A stretch of 21,036 nt of DNA, taken from NCBI GenBank assembly GCA_964485235.1, contig CAZAIO010000041.1, forward strand, positions 1 through 21,036. The letters run 5' to 3'. Of the stretch, positions 7,989 to 15,622 are shown piece by piece; the first letter of the stretch is position 1, and each line of letters starts with the position of its first letter. This DNA comes from CAZAIO01 sp964485235 (GTDB lineage: Bacteria > Chloroflexota > Dehalococcoidia > GIF9 > UBA5629). Under the pieces are notes generated by a model, which was given only the letters and a program-made list of their open reading frames with translations, was not told where the DNA came from and did not search any database. The position numbers and the translations under genes were made by a program.

Positions 7989-9254
7989 TTATTGATTGTA
8001 AAAGTCCTCATCGAGTTTTACGGTATGACTGGAACCAATGCGCATAGTTTTAACTATATCTGAAGAAAGATTTCCGCTTTTTCCAAGCTCAACAGTAGCT
8101 CTGCTAATATTCTGGGTTAATGCAGTATTACCGATCTTTTGAGTAAGCATCTGCGCTTGAGCAAGCATCTTTGTCGCTTCGGCTACATTTCCTGCTTTTG
8201 TCTCATTTATCGCATTGCCAACGAGGTTCTCTATATCAAGTTGGTTAAAATAACTTATTACATCACGATTTGTAATAGTGCATAATGACCGATCATTTGT
8301 ATATTTTATAAGAAATTTTGATTCACAAGTTTGCTCTCTTATACCGGACGAAGGCATATCGTATTTTAATGACAACAAACCCTCTATTATTCTACCATTC
8401 TCCCTGGAAGGCAGTAACATTTTTATACCGATATAAGTCGCTTCATTCAGCCTGAGACTGTTGATACTTGTAGTGTATGATGAGCGATCTGCACTAACAA
8501 CAGGTTCAAGTTTAATGCTGTTGGGGAAAATTCGATGCATATCCTCCAGTTTAATTTCCTTCTCGATAAATAACGTAAGTACTACATTTGTAATAACTGT
8601 CGAGCGGGCGGCATTAACTTCTGTTTCAAAGCTGGTGAGGATTTGCTCAGGTGATTGAAGATGATAAACAGTACCAAGCGTAATATCTGATAGTGACTTG
8701 AGTAGTAGTTCGTTATAAGTATCTCCAATTCCGAAAGTCGAAATAATGACACCCATATCCTTTACCTGCCTGGCAAGATCGATACATTTAACTTCACCTT
8801 CCGTCTCTCCGTCGGTAAGAAGTATCATCATATTAACACAATCACGGTTAGCCTCAAGGTCAAGCTCATTGATTGCTTTTTCAATACCGTAGAACATGCG
8901 CGTGCCGCTTACAGGTCCGATTTTATCGATTGCTTTAATGATGGACTCTTTATCATGTACATTACTATGTTGTACTATAGACTTCGCTGCATCGCTGAAA
9001 ATTACAATCGAAAGCATATCGTCCGGTGATAAAGAATCGACAACAAGTTTAGATGCTTCCTTTGCATTTTTAATTTTATCGCCTTTCATTGAAGCGCTTA
9101 CATCAATTACGATACATATATTTAAAGGAAGAAAACTAAAATTCATAGAAGGATTGGGCATAGCTTTTACAAGCAAATATGAAAGACTGCCCGCAATATT
9201 CTCTAACGTATAGTCTCTTGCCAGTTTACATTCAAGAATCACTTCTGAAGCCAT
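7989..9254 (-). CDS. Cytoplasmic von Willebrand factor A (VWA) domain protein
   Basis: 421 residues. A complete MIDAS metal site is visible: DVSAS (Asp51, Ser53, Ser55), Thr118 in VSGTRM, and Asp148 in LLTDGE. The VWA fold covers ~45-220. It is preceded by a short beta region and followed by a ~200-residue C-terminal part with beta strands and a helical end (VGNAINETKAGNVAEATKMLAQAQ). There is no signal peptide or membrane helix, so it is cytoplasmic, unlike many VWA adhesins. GGAGA precedes the ATG. It sits 17 nt after PP2C and 20 nt before the FHA gene. VWA, PP2C and kinase together recall the TerY-P triad of bacterial phosphorylation systems, although this protein is longer than TerY. A metal-dependent protein-binding scaffold is the likely role. 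Confidence 0.88.
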   Translation of the reverse strand: MASEVILECKLARDYTLENIAGSLSYLLVKAMPNPSMNFSFLPLNICIVIDVSASMKGDKIKNAKEASKLVVDSLSPDDMLSIVIFSDAAKSIVQHSNVHDKESIIKAIDKIGPVSGTRMFYGIEKAINELDLEANRDCVNMMILLTDGETEGEVKCIDLARQVKDMGVIISTFGIGDTYNELLLKSLSDITLGTVYHLQSPEQILTSFETEVNAARSTVITNVVLTLFIEKEIKLEDMHRIFPNSIKLEPVVSADRSSYTTSINSLRLNEATYIGIKMLLPSRENGRIIEGLLSLKYDMPSSGIREQTCESKFLIKYTNDRSLCTITNRDVISYFNQLDIENLVGNAINETKAGNVAEATKMLAQAQMLTQKIGNTALTQNISRATVELGKSGNLSSDIVKTMRIGSSHTVKLDEDFYNQ

Positions 9255-9271
9255 AAGTTCTCCATTTAAAA

Positions 9272-10054
9272 TTAATCAATTGAATTTACCACAATAACCG
9301 TTATATTGTCATTACCACCACGACTGTTAGCAGTGTCAACAAGTGTTTTACAAGCATCGTTCAGTGAAGATGACCTGACAACGATTTCGAGTATCTCATT
9401 ATCTTCGACGTAATTGGTCAGTCCATCTGAACAAAATACAATCTTATCCTTTTCATATAAAGACAAGCTATCTTCACCAATTGTTTCTTTACAGGAATCG
9501 ACAATAATATTCAATGATGTTCCAACAGCTCTAGTAATAATATTTCTATCCGGATAATTTTTTGATTCAGCTTCGGTAATCATTCCCGCATTCTTTAAAT
9601 TTTCTACCAGTGAATGGTCACGTGTCAGTTTTATAATTTCTCCTGCCCTGATAAGATAAGCCCTGCTATCGCCCACGTGTCCTATATAAAGACTCTCTTC
9701 ATTACGAAAACCCAGTGTTACGGTTGTTCCCATACCTTTTAACAGGGGATCATTAACTGCTAAATTATATATCTCGCTGTTTGCTTTCTGAAACGCCTCT
9801 CGAATAATGGCATTAATGTCTGAATTGAGTATGTTCATGGTATTGTCCATCAATACTGAACGTATTATCTCAACAGCTTTATGGCTTGCAACCTCTCCTG
9901 CCTGATGTCCTCCCATACCATCGGCAACAATATATATACCGTAAGATTTATTCTCTTGCCCTGTTAAACTGCCCGTATCGAAGGTGAAACATGTATCCTC
10001 ATTGTTTTGCCTTACCTGTCCGATATCGGTTTGCATTGCTACTTCAAAACGCAT
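9272..10054 (-). CDS. PP2C-family Ser/Thr protein phosphatase
   Basis: 260 residues, the usual length of a stand-alone bacterial PP2C (PrpC/Stp). The motifs appear in order: RQNNED (Glu19/Asp20), VADGMGGHQAGE (Asp45, Gly46), GHVGDSRAYLI, TRDHSLVE, FCSDGLTNYV and GGNDNITVIVV. These supply the Asp residues that bind the two catalytic Mn/Mg ions. It would remove phosphate from Ser/Thr residues modified by the kinase encoded downstream. It has no membrane segment. The ribosome site is weak (GGATAG), and the gene follows the GNAT stop by 19 nt, so translation may depend on the upstream gene. The family assignment is secure; substrates are inferred from context only. Confidence 0.95.
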   Translation of the reverse strand: MRFEVAMQTDIGQVRQNNEDTCFTFDTGSLTGQENKSYGIYIVADGMGGHQAGEVASHKAVEIIRSVLMDNTMNILNSDINAIIREAFQKANSEIYNLAVNDPLLKGMGTTVTLGFRNEESLYIGHVGDSRAYLIRAGEIIKLTRDHSLVENLKNAGMITEAESKNYPDRNIITRAVGTSLNIIVDSCKETIGEDSLSLYEKDKIVFCSDGLTNYVEDNEILEIVVRSSSLNDACKTLVDTANSRGGNDNITVIVVNSID

Positions 10055-10073
10055 TATAAAACTATCCGTATTA

Positions 10074-11234
10074 TTATTTTAATTTGAGGTCGTAAATTCT
10101 CCAGGTCTTATATCTTCTCGCTCCGAACAACTCAACTACTTTTAATATTTTATCGTTATCTTCAAGTAGAAGGGACCCCTCGCAACTTAAATATTGGAAC
10201 TTCAGTAAATACTCGACAACTTCATATGTAAGCAGCGCAGGAATTCCTGAAACCTGATATTCTGGAATAATACCAAAAAACATTGCTCTTGTACGCGGGA
10301 TCTTTTTTCTGGCCAGCAGCAATCTTGAAACTCTGACAAAATCAGAATCTCCATACCATTTCCATCTTGGTCGTAATGCGTAGAAAGGATCCGGAATTAT
10401 ACCTAAAACACCTACAGGTTCGCCTTTAACAAATGCGAACCTGATGAGACCCGGGTCTTCTATCATGCGTAGCGAGTCCGCTATAGCATCACCCTCTTCA
10501 CTCGCTATCGGAAGGAATCCCCAGTTATTTGCCCAGGCTTTATTATATATTGAAAGAATAATTTCAACGTCTTCTTTCAGCTTCTTATCATTGAGCATTC
10601 TTGTTTCCATTTCAAGACCCTTTTTACTTATCTTTTGAGCAAGGCGTCTGATTAAAGGAATAGCTGCCGTATTTCTGTCAACAATATGCGCATAATAGTC
10701 TTTAGTTTTTTTAAAACCATATCGTTCAATTAGTTCGGCGTAATAAGGAGGATTATGAGTACATTCAACGGTTGGAGGATAATCAAATCCCTCAATCAAT
10801 ATTCCCTGCCGTTCGTGTGTAGCGTTGGAATATTCACCCGGCCCTCTCATTATTTCCATTCCGCGTGACTCGATCCATATTCGCGCGCTATCGATTAGGG
10901 CTCTGGAAACTTCGTAGTCATTGATTACTTCATAAAATCCGAAAGAGCCGATACGTACATTGTAATAATCGTTGAATTTGTAATTTATTGCGGCAGAGAT
11001 TCTCCCCACTACTTCATTATTATGCCATGCTACAAAATGAGTAACTTCAGCGTGTTTATGATAAGGATGCTCGGGGGTCAGTATCCCGGTAAGTCCCAGC
11101 AATTTGTTACCGAGTTGGTCGCCTTTGAGCGGCGGAGTCCAACAAGGATCGCGGCGATATAATTTCCAGGGGAAAGAAATAAAATGTTTTATTCTTGGAC
11201 TTCCGAGAGGAATTTCTTCTATTTGCACATTCAA
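10074..11234 (-). CDS. GNAT-fold N-acetyltransferase-like protein (YghO-type)
   Basis: 386 residues, matching a family of long GNAT-like proteins. Visible features are FISFPWKLYRRDPCWTPPL near the N-terminus, the HPYHKHAEVTHFVAW block, EVVGRISAAINYKFND, GSFGFYEVIND, MRGPGEYSNATHERQGIL, and a second half containing AFVKGEPVGVLGIIPD. The substrate is unknown. The start is a TTG at 11234, supported by AGGGGAGA 8 nt upstream on the minus strand; no in-frame ATG is available nearby. It is the first gene of the signalling operon and is separated from PP2C by 19 nt. Whether it belongs functionally with the kinase genes (for example by acetylating a partner) or merely shares the promoter cannot be told from sequence. 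Confidence 0.75.
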   Translation of the reverse strand: MNVQIEEIPLGSPRIKHFISFPWKLYRRDPCWTPPLKGDQLGNKLLGLTGILTPEHPYHKHAEVTHFVAWHNNEVVGRISAAINYKFNDYYNVRIGSFGFYEVINDYEVSRALIDSARIWIESRGMEIMRGPGEYSNATHERQGILIEGFDYPPTVECTHNPPYYAELIERYGFKKTKDYYAHIVDRNTAAIPLIRRLAQKISKKGLEMETRMLNDKKLKEDVEIILSIYNKAWANNWGFLPIASEEGDAIADSLRMIEDPGLIRFAFVKGEPVGVLGIIPDPFYALRPRWKWYGDSDFVRVSRLLLARKKIPRTRAMFFGIIPEYQVSGIPALLTYEVVEYLLKFQYLSCEGSLLLEDNDKILKVVELFGARRYKTWRIYDLKLK

Positions 11235-11257
11235 TATTTCATCTCCCCTGTATATTC

Positions 11258-11285
11258 ATAATAGTTATGGTTAAATATCTGTCTA
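11258..11285 (-). promoter_or_regulatory. Candidate promoter of the signalling operon
   Basis: On the minus strand TAGACA (11280-11285) and TATTAT (11258-11263) are separated by 16 nt, each one base off the sigma-70 consensus. The predicted start would be near 11251, leaving about 16 nt of leader that contains the AGGGGAGA ribosome site of the GNAT gene. Confidence 0.45.
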
Positions 11286-11368
11286 CACGAACACGATTTG
11301 TAAATTAATAAAAACAACTAAAAAACACCCAGATATTTAAAGACCGTATAATAGTTTTAACAATGCTA

Positions 11369-11397
11369 TTGACATAGCTACATATGCAGCTTAAAAT
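11369..11397 (+). promoter_or_regulatory. Near-consensus sigma-70 promoter upstream of dxs
   Basis: TTGACA (11369-11374), a 17-nt spacer and TAAAAT (11392-11397). Only one base departs from consensus. It would start transcription near 11404, about 300 nt before dxs. The same hexamers and spacing occur again at 19997-20025. Confidence 0.6.
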
Positions 11398-11481
11398 TCC
11401 TACTACGGGAAGCTGTCTGATTTACAATCGGTCTTGTTGGAAGTGTGCTCTCTCTATTTTTTTATAATAAATTGTCTTGAC

Positions 11482-11512
11482 GTGTACTTTATTTAATAAA
11501 AATAGAGTACAC
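11482..11512. repeat. Long palindrome, possible operator, upstream of dxs
   Basis: Arms GTGTACTTTATTT (11482-11494) and AAATAGAGTACAC (11500-11512) pair along 13 positions with one mismatch (a G-T wobble in RNA) around AATAA. A TTGACG hexamer (11477-11482) overlaps its left edge, and a further GTGTA half-site follows at 11515-11519. This layout fits an operator that overlaps a promoter. A transcript hairpin is an alternative. Confidence 0.45.
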
Positions 11513-11701
11513 TCGTGTAATCAATAAATTATTAAGACATTATAACATTTATTTGAATTGATAATAGCTTTCACAAACAATGTCGCATAGAACTATAGAG
11601 TAATATAAATCACCAATATTTATACTCGACATAATATATAAGAAATACCGTTTTTAAGCATTTATCGTATATAATAAATAGAGATAGGGTAATAATATAT
11701 A

Positions 11702-13594
11702 ATGTTGGAAAAGATTACATCACCTCACGATCTTAAATCACTCACAATATCAGAGCTGGAACAGCTTGCCTCTGAAATACGGGAGAAATTGGTCAATACT
11801 GTTTCGATGAATGGGGGACATCTGGCGTCAAACCTTGGCGTTGTTGAGCTGAGCATTGCTTTACATAGAACATTTGATAGCCCGATAGATAAAATTGTAT
11901 GGGATGTAGGGCATCAGACATACGTGCACAAGTTGCTAACCGGCCGGAAAGAACGGTTCGACAGTCTAAGACAATATGGTGGTCTTTCCGGATTTGCTGT
12001 TCCAGAGGAAAGTGATCACGATGCTTTCGGTACCGGACATGCGGGGACATCCATATCCGCAGCGCTCGGTATGGCGATGGCAAGAGATCTTTCAAAGGAA
12101 AAATATAACGTAATCGCTATACTCGGTGACGGTGCTCTTACTACGGGTATGTCTTTCGAGGCAATAAACCATACTGGTCATACGGGTACAAAAATAATCA
12201 TCGTACTCAATGATAATGGACTATCCATTTCACCAAGTGTAGGCTCTCTGGCAAATTTATTTAATCTAATAAGAATGGACTATAGATATGAGATCGCAAA
12301 GAAAGAAGCCAGTAAAGCATTGAGCCGGCTCCCGATGGGAGACCTGGCTTTAGAAGCAAGTAAAAAGATAAAAAATAGACTGCAAAAAGCGCTTCTTCCG
12401 AGCGCATTCTGGGAAGAACTGGGACTGGCATATATTGGTCCGGTAGATGGACACAACATCACTGATATAGAGGCTGCATTTAAAAAAGCCCGTGATTATG
12501 AATCAAAGCCTACTGTAGTACATGTCCTTACTAAAAAAGGAAAGGGATATCCTCCTGCCGAAAACAATGCGATTAAGTTTCACGGTATGCCTTCTCAGAT
12601 AATTGAACCTGTGAACGGAAAGTCTTACAGCAGTATTTTCGGGAATGCTGTAATAAACCTTATGCGGGATAATAGCAAAATAGTGGCTATTACTGCGGCT
12701 ATGCTCGAAGGTACCGGCCTGAGTAAAGTTGCAGATGAATTTCCCAACCGTGTTTTTGATGTAGGTATTTGTGAGCAGCATGCAGTGACTTTTGCCGCAG
12801 GACTCGCAACTCAGGGATATCTACCAATTGTTGCCATATATTCAACCTTTTTACAACGCGCATATGATCAAATTATCCATGACGTATGTATTCAAAATAT
12901 CCCGGTTATCTTTGCCATTGATCGGGCTGGTATCGTAGGGGACGATGGAAAAACACATCAGGGGGCTTTTGATTTATCTTATTTACGCACTCTTCCTAAT
13001 ATGATTATTTCTTCACCAAAGAATGGTGAAGAACTTCGGAACCTGCTCTATACCGCAACGAAGGCCGGGGCACCTATGGCCGTTCGATATCCGCGCGGTG
13101 GTGATGAAGAATATTCGGATAATACTGCGTTCGTTAATCTTCCCATAGGAAAATCTGAAGTCGTAAGAAACGGCAATGATATGGCTTTATTGGCTATCGG
13201 AAATACAGTTAATGCCGCCTTAGAAGCGTCTAATAAACTTTCTGTGAAATACGGCATTGAATGTACTGTTGTTAATACAAGATTTGTAAAACCTCTGGAT
13301 TCAAAACTGATATTGGAAATTGCAGAAAATACAGGAAAAATCTTGACAATTGAGGAAAACGCACTCGACGGGGGCTTCGGTAACGCGGTCCTACAGTTGA
13401 TATCCTGTTCCAAATTAAAGGATATTTCTGTTGATTGTATCGGTCTCCCGGATGAATTTATTGAACATGGATCGCAAATTTTATTACGTTCTAAATATGG
13501 CCTTGATCCTGATGGTATAGTAAATAGAGTGTTGAAATGTTGTTCTGATTCGGATAGATGTATACAAACTAAAGTGGAAGAACATACCAACTGA
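11702..13594 (+). CDS. dxs: 1-deoxy-D-xylulose-5-phosphate synthase
   Basis: 630 residues, the normal length for Dxs. It condenses pyruvate and glyceraldehyde 3-phosphate to DXP, using thiamine diphosphate and Mg2+. DXP feeds the MEP isoprenoid pathway and also thiamine and pyridoxal synthesis. Visible landmarks: GGHLASNLGVVEL (His40), WDVGHQTYVHKLLTGR (His71), the ThDP motif GDGALTTG (142-149) ending in LNDN, ICEQHAVTFAAGLA with the catalytic Glu358, YSTFLQRAYDQIIHDV, and IDRAGIVGDDGKTHQG. All domains are present, with no truncation. The ribosome site is poor (GATAGGG about 12 nt upstream). It is followed 34 nt later by a DUF116 gene on the same strand. Confidence 0.97.
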   Translation: MLEKITSPHDLKSLTISELEQLASEIREKLVNTVSMNGGHLASNLGVVELSIALHRTFDSPIDKIVWDVGHQTYVHKLLTGRKERFDSLRQYGGLSGFAVPEESDHDAFGTGHAGTSISAALGMAMARDLSKEKYNVIAILGDGALTTGMSFEAINHTGHTGTKIIIVLNDNGLSISPSVGSLANLFNLIRMDYRYEIAKKEASKALSRLPMGDLALEASKKIKNRLQKALLPSAFWEELGLAYIGPVDGHNITDIEAAFKKARDYESKPTVVHVLTKKGKGYPPAENNAIKFHGMPSQIIEPVNGKSYSSIFGNAVINLMRDNSKIVAITAAMLEGTGLSKVADEFPNRVFDVGICEQHAVTFAAGLATQGYLPIVAIYSTFLQRAYDQIIHDVCIQNIPVIFAIDRAGIVGDDGKTHQGAFDLSYLRTLPNMIISSPKNGEELRNLLYTATKAGAPMAVRYPRGGDEEYSDNTAFVNLPIGKSEVVRNGNDMALLAIGNTVNAALEASNKLSVKYGIECTVVNTRFVKPLDSKLILEIAENTGKILTIEENALDGGFGNAVLQLISCSKLKDISVDCIGLPDEFIEHGSQILLRSKYGLDPDGIVNRVLKCCSDSDRCIQTKVEEHTN

Positions 13595-13628
13595 TCTGTA
13601 ATAACCAATTGCTGTATATAGAAATATT

Positions 13629-14096
13629 ATGACTGACGAAGAAATTCAATTTGCCGATATCGATCCTTCAGAAAGAATATTATTGATGTCTCATTGTCTT
13701 CGTCCTTCGCAATCATGTAATGCTAAATATGATAAAAAGGGACTTATCTGTGATGATAACTGCAATGAATTATGCGTTATCGGGCGGTTACGAAAAATTG
13801 CTCTTGCTTTGAATTATAAAGGTGTGTGTATTGCCCCCGGAGGCAGCCTCGCAGTAAAGTATGTTAAAGAAATAGTACCTGAAGGAATAGTGGCAATTGC
13901 GTGTCATAAAGAGCTCGAAGAAGGAATAGAAGCAGTTGAACAATTGGCCGGTGAAATAAAAGCCCCGGTTGTACTAACTGTGCCATTGACAAAGGACGGA
14001 TGTGTGGATACTGAAGTGGACGAAAATGTTGCACTTCGGGCGATTAGAATAGGCTGTAAAGATAGAGACAGTAGTATCGAAGCAAACCCTGTATAA
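13629..14096 (+). CDS. DUF116 family Cys-rich protein
   Basis: 155 residues matching the DUF116 pattern: LMSHCLRP, a Cys-rich segment (Cys30, 41, 45, 49), GVCIAPGGSLAVKYV, IVAIACHKELEEGI and TKDGCVDTEVD. Conserved Cys residues at 23, 30, 41, 45, 49, 92 and 125 suggest metal or Fe-S binding; the biochemical role of the family is not established to my knowledge. It has no membrane segment, and this copy is short, made of the core domain alone. There is no ribosome site before the ATG at 13629, so translation may be coupled to dxs, whose stop is 34 nt upstream. It converges with the E1-like gene, with 40 nt between the stops and no clear terminator. Confidence 0.75.
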   Translation: MTDEEIQFADIDPSERILLMSHCLRPSQSCNAKYDKKGLICDDNCNELCVIGRLRKIALALNYKGVCIAPGGSLAVKYVKEIVPEGIVAIACHKELEEGIEAVEQLAGEIKAPVVLTVPLTKDGCVDTEVDENVALRAIRIGCKDRDSSIEANPV

Positions 14097-14136
14097 TTTA
14101 AAGCGTCGTTAGATAATTCAAGAGAAATATAACGTG

Positions 14137-14877
14137 TTAAGCAGGGGTGGTTGAGGAGCATACACCACAATGTACGTTTCGCTCTATATCATAGAAATGA
14201 AATTTCATATTATCCCCATTGAAAAGAAGCAGCCTTCCGGCCAATGACGGTCTATTACCGGTAAGTAATTTGATTGCTTCGAGAACCTGAATATTCGCTA
14301 TGATCGCCGGAGCCGGACCCAACACCCCGAGTCCGGATACGCCTTCAGGATTTAAACAAGAAAGGCAAGGGGTAATTCCCGGTATAATCGTTGTGACCAT
14401 ACCCCTCAAACGGGAAACTCCACCATAAATAAAAGGGATCCTTTTCTTTACACAGGCGGCATTGATAACAAGACGTGTAGCCGCATTATCAAGCCCATCG
14501 ATTACCATTTGTACGTTGTCCAGAAGGTCAGCTACATTATCTTCGTTAATTTTTACGGAGTACGGTGTTATGGTAATAGAGGAATTCAGTCCGGATAACT
14601 TTTTTTTCGCAATAAATACTTTTTCTTTTCCGATATCGTTTTCACAATATAGTAGCTGCCGATTCAGATTAGATAAATTTACCTTATCGTAGTCCGCTAA
14701 ATCTATGTGCCCTATACCTGCAGCAGTTAACATCATTGCCGAATTACTGCCCAATCCACCCACGCCGGCTATGAGTACCCGTGAGACTTTTAATTTTTCC
14801 TGGGATTCTTCACCGAATTCAGGAATTAATAACTGCCTTTCATATCTGACCTTTTCGTCCTGATCCAGCAAGGCCAC
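14137..14877 (-). CDS. E1-like sulfur-carrier adenylyltransferase (ThiF/MoeB/HesA family)
   Basis: Up to 246 residues. The Rossmann nucleotide motif GVGGLGS (38-44), the ADYDKVNLSNLNRQ block (Arg73) and DGLDNAATR (Asp130) are the adenylation signature. CLSC (171/174) and CGVC (237/240) form the structural zinc site. The family adenylates the C-terminal glycine of ThiS or MoaD-type carriers. In the usual C-x-x-x-GVLGP segment this protein reads VSGLGVLGP, so Val180 replaces the Cys found in many members; adenylation should not need it. The GTG at 14877 overlaps the ribosome site GGAGG, so the real start is probably the TTG at 14871, 5 nt after GGAGG. The MoaD-like stop is 10 nt upstream of the GTG, so the pair is translationally coupled. 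Confidence 0.9.
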   Translation of the reverse strand: MALLDQDEKVRYERQLLIPEFGEESQEKLKVSRVLIAGVGGLGSNSAMMLTAAGIGHIDLADYDKVNLSNLNRQLLYCENDIGKEKVFIAKKKLSGLNSSITITPYSVKINEDNVADLLDNVQMVIDGLDNAATRLVINAACVKKRIPFIYGGVSRLRGMVTTIIPGITPCLSCLNPEGVSGLGVLGPAPAIIANIQVLEAIKLLTGNRPSLAGRLLLFNGDNMKFHFYDIERNVHCGVCSSTTPA

Positions 14878-14887
14878 CTCCGATTAT

Positions 14888-15265
14888 TTATCCATCCCAA
14901 CGCCATACCATCTTTACTCTGACTTCATCGCCTTGTTTCAATTGAGCGTCAAGATTATATGGCAGTGAAATATAGTTTTTCCCATTAACATAAACATCAT
15001 AATCAAAGTCCACATCATTGGTAGCAGCATCAATGGGTTCAAAATCAGTATTAACTCTCTTATATTCACGTGTTAGTTCTACCAGAAGGTCCCGTAATGT
15101 GTCTCCCGGTACATCGAGTTTAATATTTCCTTTTCCCTTGTGTTCCATCCAGGGTGCGTAAAGTGAAGGCATAGTTACCGACGGTGGTTCCTCCAAAACA
15201 AAACCTTCCGGTGGATTAATGTATATTATCAGTTCCGCAAAGCCCGGATATATTATTACGTTCAT
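14888..15265 (-). CDS. MoaD/ThiS-like ubiquitin-fold carrier with N-terminal extension and Asp-Gly end
   Basis: 125 residues. The C-terminal ~75 residues look like a beta-grasp carrier: KLDVPGDTLRDLLVELTREY, then FDYDVYVNGKNYISLPYNLDAQLKQGDEVRVKMV, matching the MoaD/ThiS order of strand, helix, 'V-x-V-N-G' and 'L-x-x-G-D-E-V'. It ends WRWDG, so the usual terminal Gly-Gly is Asp-Gly. About 45 extra N-terminal residues include a hydrophobic stretch (AELIIYI) and a Pro-rich part. It is coupled to the E1-like gene, which supports a carrier/activator pair. The likely product is a thiocarboxylate sulfur donor for molybdopterin, thiamine or another cofactor; the variant end leaves this open. AGGAAAAAG precedes the ATG. 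Confidence 0.75.
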   Translation of the reverse strand: MNVIIYPGFAELIIYINPPEGFVLEEPPSVTMPSLYAPWMEHKGKGNIKLDVPGDTLRDLLVELTREYKRVNTDFEPIDAATNDVDFDYDVYVNGKNYISLPYNLDAQLKQGDEVRVKMVWRWDG

Positions 15266-15622
15266 ATCTTTTTCCTGTATATTCTTTTAGCGTACATAAA
15301 TTATCGTACGGAATTCCAGTATTTAAACGAAGAGTAAAAATGCAAATCTATATTCAGGATAAATCACTTTTATTCTTTTGTAAAGCAGGATTAATTGATA
15401 TACATTTTATATGATCTTTTGTATATTACATGCCTTATTGATATTAGAATAACTGTATACGGTTTATCGCATTATTATCATTTTATCTTTAGTTACTCCT
15501 TACTGATGCTACTTCCCATAGATAACATTTTATCTGTAAACGGCCATTATCAATAATATTAAAAAAGAATTCTCTGTCGCATATCTGTTACAATATTTTC
15601 CGGCTTAATAAGGAGGTGAACA
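15266..15622. other. Divergent intergenic region, no gene
   Basis: 357 nt, strongly AT-rich, between the divergent MoaD-like and flavoprotein genes. Apart from short palindromes (CGTACG near 15307 and GGAATTCC near 15312) and the extended -10 box at 15586-15594, I see no structured RNA, long repeat or credible small gene. It presumably contains promoters in both directions. Confidence 0.6.
15586..15619 (+). promoter_or_regulatory. Extended -10 promoter and consensus ribosome site of the flavoprotein gene
   Basis: TGTTACAAT (15586-15594) is a TG-extended -10 box without a good -35. AAGGAGGTGA (15610-15619) is a full anti-16S match 3 nt before the ATG. This predicts a short leader and strong initiation. 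Confidence 0.45.

Larger units (their letters stand above)
11235..11701. other. Divergent intergenic region with promoters for the signalling operon and dxs
   Basis: 467 nt without a gene, AT-rich. It holds a candidate leftward promoter (11258-11285), a near-consensus rightward promoter (11369-11397), a long palindrome (11482-11512) and a TATAAT box at 11670-11675 close to dxs. The segment between the rightward promoter and dxs would give a ~300-nt leader. Apart from a small hairpin (CTGATT/AATCGG around 11417-11431) I see no recognised riboswitch fold in it. Confidence 0.6.

Noticed and set aside
13048..13608. A 186-codon minus-strand frame antisense to dxs
   Set aside because: It is a shadow of a secure dxs coding frame, with no motif and no ribosome site.
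14137..15265. Assigning the carrier/E1 pair firmly to thiamine synthesis because dxs is nearby
   Set aside because: No thiG, thiH or other thi gene is present, the genes are on the opposite strand to dxs, and Mo-enzyme genes lie on the other side. Both pathways remain possible.
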